Positions 53,046 through 63,439 of a stretch of 64,000 bases of DNA are shown here, piece by piece. Position numbers and translations under genes: made by a program. The stretch lies in NCBI GenBank assembly GCA_949825045.1, contig OX463822.1, positions 32,924,703-32,988,702 of the forward strand, given 5' to 3'. Numbering within the stretch: position 1 is the first letter of the stretch; each line of letters opens with the position of its first letter. The DNA is from Argyresthia goedartella. Lineage: Eukaryota; Arthropoda; Insecta; Lepidoptera; Argyresthiidae. The notes beneath the pieces are model-generated. The model saw only the letters and a program-made list of their open reading frames with translations, made no database searches and was not told where the DNA came from.

Positions 53046-53890
53046 TTGCATTAAAACGTATTATATCACGCGAGAGCTTTAATGCCTAATTATGTACAGT
53101 TACATATTAGTAGTTTATGTGACTGCTGCATAATGGAGGGCATTAAAACTCGAGAGTTTTAATGCCTAATTATGTACAGTTACATACACTAGTTTATCTA
53201 CACACATATCATAAGCTCTCTTTGATGTGTTCAGGAACCGCATGTTTGACCGGCATTGTGGTTCTGCAATTGTTTAGCTTGTTCTTTAGTACCAACTTCA
53301 CGCAGACGGGCGTCGGCGTTCGAAATTTGAATGTCAGTACCAACTTCACAGACAAACTAGGGACGGCACGCGGGTGGGCGTCGGCGTTCGAAATTTGAAT
53401 GTCATTATATGTAGAAAAACTACACATAATGACCATTATGTGTAGTTTTCCAGATACGAAACGAGTTTTTACCAAGTAGTTTAACATAATGCTGATCGTA
53501 ACGTGCGGTTTTTGAACGCAATAAAGAGGGTTTATGATACGTGTGTAGATAAACTAGTTTATCTAAACACATATCATAAGCTCTCTTCGATGTGTTCAGG
53601 AACCGCATGTTCGACTGGCATTGTGGCATTGATCATTGTTCTGCACTTGTTTAGCTTGATCAGAAGTACCAACTTCACAGACAAACTAGGGGCGGCACGC
53701 GGGCTGGCGGCAGCGTTCGAAATTTGAATGTCATAATATGTCGAAATACTGATACATTATAGTCATTATGTATCTATATTCAGATAAGAAATGAGTTTTT
53801 ACCAAGTAGTACATCATTATGCTGGTCATAACGTGCGGTTTTTGGACGCAGTAAAGAGGGTTTATGATACGTGTGTAGATAAAATAGTAA
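53046..53890. repeat. Foldback repeat array, two units in tandem
   Basis: Unit 2a runs about 53190-53556 and unit 2b about 53557-53885. Each starts 'tttatcta.acacatatcat' with 'aagctctctt', and ends with its inverse 'gggtttatgatacgtgtg' and 'tagataaa', so each is a long imperfect palindrome (arms about 55 bp). Before them are 'gagagctttaatgcc' (53072) and 'gagagttttaatgcc' (53152), each followed by 'taattatgtacagttacat', and a perfect 12-bp inverted repeat (53139-53166, loop 'cgag'). Shares everything with copy 1 at 40290. Confidence 0.8.
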
Positions 53891-54095
53891 ATTGAACGTG
53901 CAAATATTGACAGAAATACCCAGCTTGCCAAGGATGCGTTTTAAAGATGTCCATATACAATGGTTTTGTTAATTAGTCTCATATTGATCGATCCCCAGAT
54001 AAACTGATTTGAACTTCTGAATCAATGGTTCCTGTGGTATTGATACAGAATGGCTGGAACACTTTAATTAACCACTAATTTTCATGATATTTATT

Positions 54096-54261
54096 AATAA
54101 ACTAGCGGACCCGACAGACGTTGTCCTGCCGGGCTGGTTTGTCAATATAAACCATCCAGGGCGCCACCCAAACTCATACAAAAAAAAACGGTTAAAATCG
54201 GTCCAGCCGTTTAGGACGAGTTCAGTGACATACACACGTACAGTAGAATTATATGTATAAA
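54096..54261 (+). repeat. RTE-type 3' tail repeat
   Basis: 'actagcggacccgacagacg', 'aaaatcggtccagccgttta' and 'acatacacacgta' are typical of a widespread arthropod RTE tail. Non-coding. Confidence 0.55.
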
Positions 54262-54478
54262 GGAAATAAACATAAACATTTACATACAGGCACATACATT
54301 GCTTCTGGCCCCACACTGGGATATCGTGTGTCAAGGGAACCAGAAACAGCGACGTCACACACACATAAACATCCAAGACCTGGGGATTTTATTTTTATTA
54401 ATCCCCCGGCCGCGGATCGAACCCGGGACCTCTCGCATGGTAGACAGAGCCACAACACAGCGCCACAGAGGTCGCCAA
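54262..54478 (-). repeat. tRNA-derived SINE, family S1
   Basis: Minus-strand reading: 'gcgacctctgtggcgctgtg', box B 'gggttcgatccgcgg', 'ctggttcccttgacac', 'gatatcccagtgtgggg', 'caatgtatgtgcctgtatg'. Full-length relative to 58250. Confidence 0.88.
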
Positions 54479-54603
54479 AATATGAAAATGTCTGTTTTGG
54501 AAAATGCCTTTTCACTGACGTATTTCGAACAACTGACTGATGCAATAAAGCGATAATTACTACTACAGGAAAATTAAAAATTTCGTGATCTTCCTTTTAT
54601 TTA

Positions 54604-55076
54604 AGACTAGCTGACCCGCTCTCGCTTCGCTGCGGGTAGCTCTACCCCTACTTTACCCTTACCTATCCCTACCCTAACCTACCCCTACCCCTAACCAACC
54701 CCTACCCAACCCCTACCCTACCCTACCCCTACCCAACCACTACCCTACCCTTCCCCTACCCTACCCTACCCCTACCCTACCCCTGCCCTACCCTACCCTA
54801 CCCTACCCCTACCCTGCCCCTACCCTTACCCCTACCCTACCCTACCCTACCCCTGCCCTACCCCTACCCTACCCCTACTCTACCCCTACCCTACCCCTAC
54901 CCTACCCCTACCCTACCCCTACCCTACCCTACCCTACCCCTACCCTATCCTACCCTACTTTTAAACCTTCCCTGGTCTACAACAAACATTTCAAAACTAA
55001 AATCAGCTAAATCGGCCCAGCCGTTCTCGAGTTTTAGCGAGACTAACGAACAGCCATTCATTTATATATAGAATAC
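54604..55076 (+). mobile_element. Repeat element carrying a CCCTA/CCCCTA satellite
   Basis: Left border 'gactagctgacccgctctcg' and right part 'atcggcccagccgttctcga', 'gttttagcgagactaacgaa' are RTE-tail-like ends known widely in insects. Between them, 54640-54958 is an array of 'ccctac' and 'cccctac' units with a few variants. So the satellite lies inside the element, probably grown from a GGTAG-type simple repeat. No coding capacity. Confidence 0.65.
54640..54958. repeat. CCCTA/CCCCTA simple-repeat array (~320 bp)
   Basis: Alternating 5-, 6- and 11-bp units. It is not the usual insect telomere repeat (TTAGG/CCTAA), so it does not mark a telomere. Confidence 0.95.
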
Positions 55077-55499
55077 GTAAATATAAAAACTTAAAACTTA
55101 AGACTGCGGCGCACTAAAAAGCAGAGCGGAACCCACTCCATTAGGTTTAATTGGTCCCGCCTGCATTTTAATTTAAATTGATTGAACATTGTTCTGTCAT
55201 AATTTTATAGAATTTCAATAATTACGTTAAGTCTTATCTGCTTGTTTTGTGCTTGTTAGAGCACCGCATTCGTGTTTTTAAGTTTTTGAAATTACGTCAT
55301 ATCAAGGCTTTTCGTTGAAAATTACGAAAAATCTGTAAATGCTTAGTTTAAAACTATGACGTATTATTATATTGAATTATTCAAAACTATATATTTGTAC
55401 TTACTCTCCTTTTAATGTGCTTTATTTAGATACCCCACTCGAAAGTCTTGAAAAAAGTCCCGCATAGTAAAAGAGCAAAAAAATCCGCCATTTTTTATA
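55077..55499. other. No gene seen
   Basis: AT-rich sequence without a supported feature. Confidence 0.5.
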
Positions 55500-55640
55500 T
55501 TTTATGTACCCAGTGACACTTGGGCCATCAAGACGAATCTAATGACGTAGATTTTTTCAAAAACGGTTGAGCCGTTAATTAGTTACGAGGGAACACACGA
55601 ACAGACATACCCTCCTCCTTTTCGTTACGCTGCAGTCGGA
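55500..55640 (+). repeat. RTE-like tail repeat (weak)
   Basis: 'aaaaacggttgagccgttaa' and 'gggaacacacgaacagacat', then 'tccttttcgttacgctgcag'. Resembles the tail class at 54096 and 57990. Confidence 0.45.
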
Positions 55641-56091
55641 TAAAAACAAAAAATAAGTGACGCCTTTTCCCTCACCCTGTGGCAGAAGCACAATGCTCAC
55701 GTTTTGCATGCGGGGTAGCCCATCGCCGCAACTATAGCGAAGGTAAGCTAGGTGATGCATAAATGCTAACAATATCTTTTAGTGGTAGTGCTCTTTAATA
55801 ACTAATTATTTTATGAGTTCAATTGCACTTCACTCCCCGTATATTCCCAACGACTTCTGCACTTCGCAGTGTCACGCTCCAGTAGGTACCTGGTTGTCAG
55901 GCAACACTATAAAAAGTCCCCCTTTCCCCAGCAAAGCGTAGCCAAGCATACCGCAGCAGGTTAGAGGCCGATACATCAGGGCCCCACGCCACAAAACTTG
56001 ACAGGTTTACTAGTCTACAAAATTGTTAATTGTAATTTGTCAAGAAGCCTCTTAATCTCATAATTTCTTTATGATACAAAAAACAAGAGTT
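55641..56091. other. Motif M copy; no gene
   Basis: Inverted motif M at about 55659-55695. No gene is supported. Confidence 0.45.
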
Positions 56092-56225
56092 ACATAAAAA
56101 AGTGTACAAAGGCGAGCTTATCTCAAATAAGAGATCACTTCCAGAAAACCAGGTTAACATGGGAAAAGTTGAGCAGGGGTAGACCTATGAGTACAATATA
56201 TAAAATAATAAATAAAATAAATTAT
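56092..56225 (-). repeat. LINE D tail fragment
   Basis: 'gtgtacaaaggcgagcttat', 'ggtagacctatgagtacaa' are the inverse of the LINE D 3' UTR; nearly the same phrases occur at 5305-5400. Confidence 0.7.
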
Positions 56226-56275
56226 ATAATAACTAATAATATACTAAATACTTATAATATACTACAACTACTATT

Positions 56276-56393
56276 GTATATGTTACGGCTAAAGCTAGGT
56301 GTGAAACAAAACTTAAAGGCTCTAAATTAATCTTAAGACTAGCCGGCTAAACTTAAGTTTAGTTTCACACCTAGCTTTAGCCGTAACATATAC
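56276..56393. repeat. Long hairpin: 32-bp perfect stem extending to ~41 bp
   Basis: 56276-56307 and 56362-56393 are exact reverse complements ('gtatatgttacggctaaagc' begins the left arm). One mismatch further in, 'aaacttaa' pairs with 'ttaagttt', lengthening the stem. The loop is about 36 nt. Fits a hairpin-RNA precursor or a short foldback transposon. It abuts the end of a LINE D tail. Confidence 0.9.
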
Positions 56394-56421
56394 ACTACTA
56401 CAATACTAATACCTATAATAA

Positions 56422-56612
56422 AGCCTCAATGGCATAGCGGTATTCGCACATCGGAAAGGATCGTTCGGGTGGCAACATTTGGCCGAGACGGGTACTGGAG
56501 GGGTGCCCGTTCCAATGTAACATTTGTCTTGGGCGCTTCCGTGTTTCGGACGACACGTTGCGCTGTCTATCGTATCTCGGTGGTAGTAATCGTGCTTGAT
56601 AACTCAAAAAAT
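56422..56612 (+). repeat. SINE-like repeat, family S4
   Basis: 'agcctcaatggcatagcggt' is a tRNA-like start; then 'gggtactggaggggtgcccg', 'cttgggcgcttccgtgtttc' and 'acacgttgcgctgtc' match a repeat I recall as abundant in moth and butterfly genomes. Box B is poor. Only copy here. Confidence 0.55.
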
Positions 56613-56934
56613 CACTTTGTCCATCATCATCACAATGTGTCGCCTGACAATAATTATAAATATGTATTCATTACAAAATATGTCTTTTTAAATTTATTTC
56701 TAATAGCAATTTGTGGTACGCACTCTTGCATTTATCACAAATCTGTCACCGTCAATGTGCAGAATCTATAACAATTTCAAATATTGTAATTTTGTGAGTT
56801 TTGTGTGATAGGGCGGCTCATTTGTAATATGCTACAATATGTGGAAATACAGGGATGACGACAGGTTAGTCAAAATAGATACTCTGAACTGTCAAAACGC
56901 TAATAAGGGTAAGGTTGAGGGTAGGATCACTCGC
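56613..56934. other. No gene seen
   Basis: AT-rich; no supported feature. Confidence 0.5.
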
Positions 56935-57065
56935 GTGTCCGTCCGTCCGTCCGTCTGTCAAAGGCACTTTTCTCAGGAACTATAAGTGATAGAGTCTTGA
57001 AATCTTCTGCAACAATAATTATCCTGATAACCGCAACATAATTGAAGTCTAATATGAAAAAAATT
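56935..57065 (+). repeat. R-type repeat fragment
   Basis: CCGTCC run ('gtccgtccgtccgtccgtct', 56938-56958) then 'ctcaggaactataagtgata'. Similar to the R-family interior. Confidence 0.5.
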
Positions 57066-57593
57066 GCCTATAATAAAGTGGAAGGGGTAAAAATTAAATG
57101 ACAAAAAAAAACACCATAATAAGTCGTCGTTAAAAAGGGCTCTTTAATTTAAAAAAAAAAAATACATTTCTTTATTTTAGTTTTGATAACTTCAGAAGTT
57201 ATAATCAAAAAAGTGCAATGTCACAAAATGAGTTGTTTTAATTTGATTGCTACAATCATCAACGAACGCGACGTTGCAAATATGCTTTCGATATCCGAAA
57301 TGTTATCCTGTCGACAAATGCCTGATTGTACGAATAACTGTCTATGAATATTTTATTGTCTACCCAGTCGTCATTTCTATGGGCCGATAAATTCAGTCCA
57401 TCTGTCGTTAGGGTCTATCTAGAGACTACCTGCGGGGGTCAACAGTCCACGGTCACACTTTTTTATTTCTTTTAGGGTAAGGGCGAGACGCGCCCATCAG
57501 CTGTTGGGTTTCAGTCGTCGACTCGACTAATCAGTTAGTCATTTTCTTCTATTTAATAAGATCAATAAGACAATAATAATAATAATAATAATA
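57066..57593. other. No gene seen
   Basis: No supported feature; an AAT trinucleotide run at 57573-57592 adjoins the SINE end. Confidence 0.5.
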
Positions 57594-57817
57594 CCTCGGA
57601 CACTATTCACACACATTGATCTAGCCCCAAACTAGGATTCCCTGTATCTTGGGTACTAGTCAACGATACACATACTTATATAGATAAATATTATACTTAG
57701 ATGGATAAACAACCACGACAAGGGTACAAACATCAGTTCTCAGCAAACAAATATCTGCCCCCACCGGGACTCGAACCCGGGACCCATGGCTTTGTAGGCA
57801 GGGTCACTGCCGACCCA
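57594..57817 (-). repeat. tRNA-derived SINE, family S2
   Basis: Second copy of the SINE at 3595-3840, same strand. Shares 'cccccaccgggactcgaacc', 'ggctttgtaggcagggtcac' and 'tagccccaaactaggattcc'. Head cut at 'gccgaccca'. The AAT run at its left (57573) is its tail. Confidence 0.88.
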
Positions 57818-57845
57818 ATGTGCTGTGTTAACATATTTTTATAAC

Positions 57846-57989
57846 ATAATTGTTTGTTCAAAGTTCAAAAGTATTTATTTCTGTTAATATTTACATATAC
57901 TTAGCAAATTTCATTTTTTGCCTCTTCTCTACATCGGGTCACTGTGGGAGAAGGAGGGCGAAGAAACTCCCACAGTTTGTTATTTTTTT
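57846..57989 (-). repeat. LINE A 3' tail (continues at 58482)
   Basis: Inverse of the LINE A tail: 'caaagttcaaaagtatttat' to 'gaaactcccacag'. The rest of the same LINE is displaced by 57990-58481. Confidence 0.8.
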
Positions 57990-58249
57990 GTATCTAACTA
58001 ATATTATAAATGTGAAAGTAGCGATGTTAGGATGTTTGGATGTTTGTGTGTTTGTGTGTTTGTGCTTCAATCACGCTTAAAAGGCTGAACGGATTTGAAT
58101 GAAATTTAGCAAAGAGGTAGTTTATGAGCTAGATTACCATATAGGATATTTTTTATCCGACTGCACCAGAAGGAGGGTAACGTTATCTCGGTTAATAATA
58201 ATTCCCATGAACACGCAGATGAAGTTGCGGGCTTCAGCTAGTATTACAT
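57990..58249 (+). repeat. RTE-type 3' tail repeat inside LINE A
   Basis: 'ctaatattataaatgtgaaa', 'gtttgtgtgtttgtgtgttt', 'ggctgaacggatttgaatga', 'tttttatccgactgc', ending 'gcgggcttcagctagtatta'. This arrangement is a familiar arthropod RTE tail. Non-coding. Confidence 0.65.
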
Positions 58250-58468
58250 AAACATAAAAATAATATAAACATTTACATACAGGCACATACATTGATCTTG
58301 GCCCCACACTAGGATACCCTGTATCGTGGGAACCAGAAACAGCGACGTCATACACAAATAAACATCCAAGACCTAGGGATTTTTTTTCTTTAGCCCCGGC
58401 CGGGGATCGAACCCGGGACCTCTCGCATGATAGACAGAGCCACAACCGATGCGCCACCGATTTCGTCA
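58250..58468 (-). repeat. tRNA-derived SINE, family S1, inside LINE A
   Basis: Minus reading: 'cgaaatcggtggcgcatcgg', box B 'gggttcgatccccgg', an A-run, 'ctggttcccacgatac', 'gggtatcctagtgtgggg', 'caatgtatgtgcctgtatg'. Joined end to end with the RTE tail at 58249. Confidence 0.85.
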
Positions 58469-58481
58469 TTATAACTAATAA

Positions 58482-59193
58482 GCAGGTTTTTTTTAACAGT
58501 AAGTTCTGTGTTGAGTTATCTTCGGAACTGTATGCCCGTCATTTAAGCTAGCTTGAATATTGTAATGTGACAAAGTCACTTTTACATGGTTTTTATATTG
58601 CTCAAACGGCAATATCAAAATCTCCAGAGGTATCTTATTGTAGTAGAGAATGCACTGACCCTTGAAAGAGTTGCTAACCTTCGCGAGTCTAAACCGGGGC
58701 GCAATTATTTCTTAGGCTAACATTACAGCTATCGCTAAGTTTGGAAGACGTTGTAAGGTTTTTGGGTACATCCATTATATTTTCGAAAATAAATTGACTA
58801 GTTACAATTAGTATGTCAATTTCATTAAAAGGTCTGTTAAGGAGTCTGTACGTTTTAAATGATTAATTGCTCGAATAGCTCTTTTCTGCTTTGCCCCACA
58901 TGACACGATACAATAGGACATTATAATAGTAACTTAACTATACTAGCCTAGATGTAGCTACATCCGTGTTTCGACTGATGTTCCTAACAGCGTAAGCCGC
59001 AGAACTTAATCTACCAGCAAATTCATCTATGTAGGGTCCCCACTGCAATTTGCTATCAATGTTTATTCCATGAAACTTCGTATCATTTACTAATTCTAAC
59101 GTGTTGCTCGCTAGCACTAAACTGGTCCCAGCTTGCCTGAAATTTGGAAGTGAGAATTTGATACACTTGGTTTTACCAGCGTTTAACTTTTGA
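58482..59193 (-). pseudogene. LINE A reverse-transcriptase C-terminus, decayed
   Basis: Minus strand from 59193: 'LNAGKTKCIKFSLPNFRQAG', 'LVNDTKFHGINIDSKLQWGP', 'SSAAYAVRNISRNTDVATSR', 'LV', then broken pieces 'RAIRAINHLKR', 'FIFENIMDV', 'RLAKVSNSFKGQCILYYNK' and the C-terminus. Several frame breaks and a deletion after 58900. The 97-codon frame 59231-58938 is the best part. Confidence 0.8.
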
Positions 59194-59223
59194 AACATAA
59201 TTTCACAGGGATAATAACTGCTG

Positions 59224-59251
59224 CGTAGCAAATGCTATAGCATTTGCTACG
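59224..59251. repeat. Perfect 28-bp palindrome
   Basis: Two 14-bp arms meet without a spacer: 'cgtagcaaatgcta' and its reverse complement 'tagcatttgctacg'. It begins about 30 bp from the broken end of LINE A. Confidence 0.9.
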
Positions 59252-60635
59252 AAAATTTCTACGAATCAAAAAATCTAATTCCAAAGGTGTCAAAAACAGT
59301 AACAGTGTTAATTTAATATCGTAAAATACAAAAGGACAAAATTTACATACAGGCACATACATTTTAGTTTTATGTGGCATTTTACATTCTGCATTAATGT
59401 TTTATCGACAACAGGCCCCGAGTCACGTAACACTGAAGTACACTTTTCATCGACAATGTGCCCATCACTAGCTGTCAAAGGAGAGCCTGTTTATATCATT
59501 GCCAAGGTTCACAGAACCTGGTCTATAGGCTAAGACTCACAAGCCCAAAAAAAACCGGCTCACACAGGTTATTACCGAAAGGTGTTGTCATATTTTAGGG
59601 GCTTGTTAGAGACCCCATTCTGATTAACCGCTGGAGACCTGGACCTGGTTACGAGGAATCACGATTTTAACCCGCATGCCATGGCAATAAAATTCTAAAC
59701 CTATTACAGCAATATGGCGTCCCTGGACGAGTGGATCAGACTTTATACCTGACTTCGCCATACGTTTTGGGCCAAGCAGTCGACCAGTTAGTCCCTTAAA
59801 ATATGTCTTTCTGTTGCATCCTGTATACCGTGCATACAAGCCCCCATGCCCTTGTATGTCGCATCCCCCATGGGAAGTTGTTAACGCGTTTTTAACGCAC
59901 TTTGTAAACGGATGAAGGTGGTAGATAGCGGTCGACGAACGGCTGCGTACACGCTGGGTCTAACTTACACGCGATAACAGTAGGTGGGCTTAGGAAAACA
60001 TATTTTAGATGTTATTGTATTAAGGCATGTTTTAATTTGTTTTGATCGAAATCGATCAAAAACGAATCAATTGCTTTTCCAAAAGATCTGTTGGCACCAT
60101 TTTCGATCTAATATTTCAATGCACATGCCAATAAATGCTTATCAATCTTAAAGACCTTTATGACTTTACGATTTGTTATAGTACTGTCATATAGTAGAGC
60201 CTAGGTATAGTACCGAATAACGATCTTGTCGACTTAGTAACTACATTTAGAATTGAAGACGATACAATCTCCAAAATCTTTTCTTCTCAAACCTGAATCT
60301 AGAGTTTTGATCGTGTCGAAACGAGCCGTAAAGAGACCGAATGAATACCTCGCCCTAAGGGCAGCTTGTTGCTAAGCAACCCAGACTAGACAAAGGGCAA
60401 GGGGAGGGTCCGAAATAAAATTAAAAAAACCTTATTGAAAGGTCATTCGGCCTGCCGCGTGATATCGACATTACACGCTTGACCGAGCAGGGATATGGAG
60501 AACATTACACAGGCCTTAGCGTGATAGTTTTTTATTGTGCTTCTATCTCGCGTGTTGTCTAATGGGATGGCAGTAAATCGAGGAGATACTACTAATCTTT
60601 GTCTGCTGCTGGTCCGAAAACATCTTGGTCTAATC
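59252..60635. other. Repeat pieces; no gene
   Basis: 59340-59365 repeats the S1 end ('tttacatacaggcacatac'). An inverted family F copy lies at about 59630-59720. 'ttttgatcg' / 'cgatcaaaa' is a 9-bp inverted pair at about 60039-60060. No supported gene. Confidence 0.45.
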
Positions 60636-60862
60636 TAGCTCAACACAGAATTAATAATAACAAATTGCCGGAATAAAAATTACAAAATAATAACGTAATT
60701 ATTTATTCCTGCACATTATTTACAATAATTGATATGTAATATTTGCGTTGTTATACGCGACCTATTTTTAAAAGATATCTAAAAATCTATCTGTGGGAGT
60801 TCATTCGCCCTTCTTCTTCTTTAATATTTACGGCAAATAAAGAAATTTTGAACTTTGATCGT
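60636..60862 (+). repeat. LINE A 3' tail fragment
   Basis: 'atctagctcaacacaga', 'cctatttttaaaagatatct', 'tatctgtgggagttc', 'ggcaaataaagaaattttga'. Divergent, with an internal deletion. Confidence 0.75.
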
Positions 60863-62290
60863 GAACTAGGTCAAAAAGTAGGGCCTGGCCATGTCATAAA
60901 ACATATATCTGAGTATGTGCATCAACCAAGCTATAGTTTAGACCAGGGACCTTAGCGCTATCAAAGCTACGACGTCTAGAGGCAGTTAGGCCTTGTAGAG
61001 TTAGTAGCTTGACGCTTCAAGAGATCATGTTCCTTTTAAACAGGGAGTCTTATCCCATTTATACCATTTTTGTGAGGTTTTGGTTTTTTCGCAATAACTA
61101 AAAAATAAAGATTAAGTAAATTTAATAAAGATAACTGTACCGACACCACGATAATTCTACCAACCAGCACTCGGCTAGCTATCTATCAATGTATATATAA
61201 AAATATAGACCATTAATGCCCCCACCAAGGGGCACAGGCCTTAAAACTCACGAGTCGAGCAAGATCGAGCCGTAAAGCTGGTTCAATTTATTATTGTATC
61301 AGTAGATATAGGCTTCAATTTTACTGTATTAAATTATAGTAGGTACACGTGGAAGGATATAACTGCTGCTTATGCCCTTAAGCGAAGTGGCATACTCTAC
61401 TCAACAAACGGGGTAATAATATACACCGTTAAGTGTCTTTAACGGTATCTCCAATAAACTGTTTCTTTATCATAATAGTCAAATGATTATCTACTTAAAC
61501 TTTAAGTTAAAGACAAGAATCCGGTTGAGACGTTACAAAGTAATTTTGCATTTAATAACAGTAGATGCAAAGTTCAATCTTGCAAAACAATGAGAACAAG
61601 TAGTTAATTTAATTTATAATAAGTTTCCGATAGTTACCTGAATACGTGAATAGTTTACATACTTGTTATTGTTTTTGTTGTCTGAGAAAACGCTGTTTTT
61701 ATGAGCCTTGTTGTCTTTTGGATTATCCTAAATACACGAATAATCGGCACTATTATTTCTCTCGTACAAACAAGCTTTTACGGCGGCGATAACTGGTCCC
61801 CTCTCACTCAAAATAGATAACTAGCTAAGCTTTGGCACATCTGTGCTTCTGACACCCCGTGTGGGAAATGGCGTGATGTCAAGAGTGTGTGTATGTGTGT
61901 GTACACCCAAACCAAACATTACCACACAAACGTAAACTGCTCAAACCCAGACTCGCCAGACTCGTTCCGATACAAACAGGAGACGTTCCAATTATCGTAT
62001 GTGTGTTAAAACGACCCTAAATTGAACAACTACGCGCCGTTCGAAGATTTGACCAACTAAAGCGACCTTATTTAACTTTGGGACAATGATCAGTAATCGG
62101 AATAATAGGAGAAGCTAAAGTACTAGTTTTAGATATCTATGCTTATTGGCTCTACCTAATGCAATCTCTTAAAATAACAACGTATGCAATGTATGCGATG
62201 CAAAGTGCGCTAAATAGCAAATGATTTCATATCCAGTAAGTTTAACTTCACAGGATTATATTTTAGGACGAAATGTCATAAATAAAACCA
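60863..62290. other. Family G and motif M copies; no gene
   Basis: Family G at about 61195-61290; motif M at about 61841-61885. No coding sequence is recognised. Confidence 0.45.
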
Positions 62291-62623
62291 TCATCTATCA
62301 CTCCGAGTGAATAAAGAAGCGGCAGCTGCCAGCAAGATGGCGTCTCTAATGACAGTCACATTTTGAATTCCGCGGGCTTTTGTTGTGGGAAACGATCCGC
62401 GTAAAAACAATAGTGGGAGAGAGCCAGGCTGATGACAATCTGGAATAATTATAGGCGCCCTAGGCCTCTGAGACTCCCTGGTAGCTAGAGCGAATAGCGA
62501 ACGAGCCGTCTGCGTCTGCCTTTCCGTAAACGCAGGCTGAATGACAATGAAATCAGTGCCTTTAACCTCTGAAAAAGATGCCATCAATGCGTTTGCGTTT
62601 TGTTCGCAAACAATTAGAGGCAA
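62291..62623 (-). CDS. Unrecognised 110-codon open frame (low confidence)
   Basis: Open on the minus strand from 'MPLIVCEQNANALMASFSEV' to 'AAAASLFTRSDR'. I recognise no domain; there is no signal peptide, and an Ala-rich C-terminal stretch is the only feature. Base composition is a little richer in GC than the flanks. It may be chance or an exon of an unseen gene. Included because it does not overlap any recognised repeat. Confidence 0.15.
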   Translation of the reverse strand: MPLIVCEQNANALMASFSEVKGTDFIVIQPAFTERQTQTARSLFALATRESQRPRAPIIIPDCHQPGSLPLLFLRGSFPTTKARGIQNVTVIRDAILLAAAASLFTRSDR

Positions 62624-62656
62624 TTAAGTAAAAAAACATGCGTTCTGCGTGTTGTT

Positions 62657-62685
62657 ACTTTTTTTTCTTGGAGAGAAAAAAAAGT
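62657..62685. repeat. 12-bp hairpin with T/A-rich arms
   Basis: 'acttttttttct', loop 'tggag', 'agaaaaaaaagt'. Short, low complexity. Confidence 0.7.
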
Positions 62686-63439
62686 GGAATTACCCATGCC
62701 CAGGAGTCAGACCTCCCTGCTGCCCTGATCCCTAATTCACTTAGCGCGCATCAACTCGTGTAGTGTAAGTACGGCCTAAAAATAACCCTTTTTGTAATTA
62801 TTGTTGGCTACTCTCAATGACACAAAGTTTTTATAAAATAGTTGAAGACTATATATAATATCTGAAACCGACTTCTTTCCTGTAGGTACAATGTATGCTT
62901 TGGGTTTGTAGCCGCATCAATTGTTAATCGTCGCGAGCGGTCCACAGAAAGCCAACTTTACGTCCAGCCCACAGCATGAATTCATGAGAATTCCAGTGCA
63001 CTTGTCAAAGAGCAAATAGTATATACAAAGAGTTCGAAAAGTAAAAAGAGGAAGAAAAACAAAAGGCTGGAACGAGAGGGGAATACAAATGAGAGAGTGA
63101 GAATGCCCGATTTATACAGCGTGGTATAAAATAAATAATTACGTATTCGAAGCACGCTGTATTCTCGATAGTACGAGTAATACCCGTAGACAATGCATTA
63201 TTTGACGCATAGGGCTGTGCAAGTGTATAAGTCATTTATACATTCACCCTTGAACTTTAAACAACAAAAAGTTATAAATAGTCATAACGAGCATAGCAAC
63301 TTTTAATTAGCCCTAATTAGACAAGCCATAAAAACAAATGTCGAATAAACGAAGAGTACGAACGTTACGCTACGGACCTCCGATCGGAATTAATGTGGTA
63401 ATTTAATTAAATAATTCGTGAAATAAAAAGCCATAAAAT
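62686..63439. other. No gene seen
   Basis: No supported gene. A 76-codon minus frame (63005-63235) lacks any recognised domain. Confidence 0.45.

Noticed and set aside
53162..53398. Conserved 78-codon frame in the foldback units (also at 40368-40604)
   Set aside because: The frame is carried by nucleotide-level repeat identity; the third unit breaks it and no domain is present.
54640..54958. Interstitial telomere
   Set aside because: Units are CCCTA/CCCCTA, not CCTAA, and the array is inside a repeat element.
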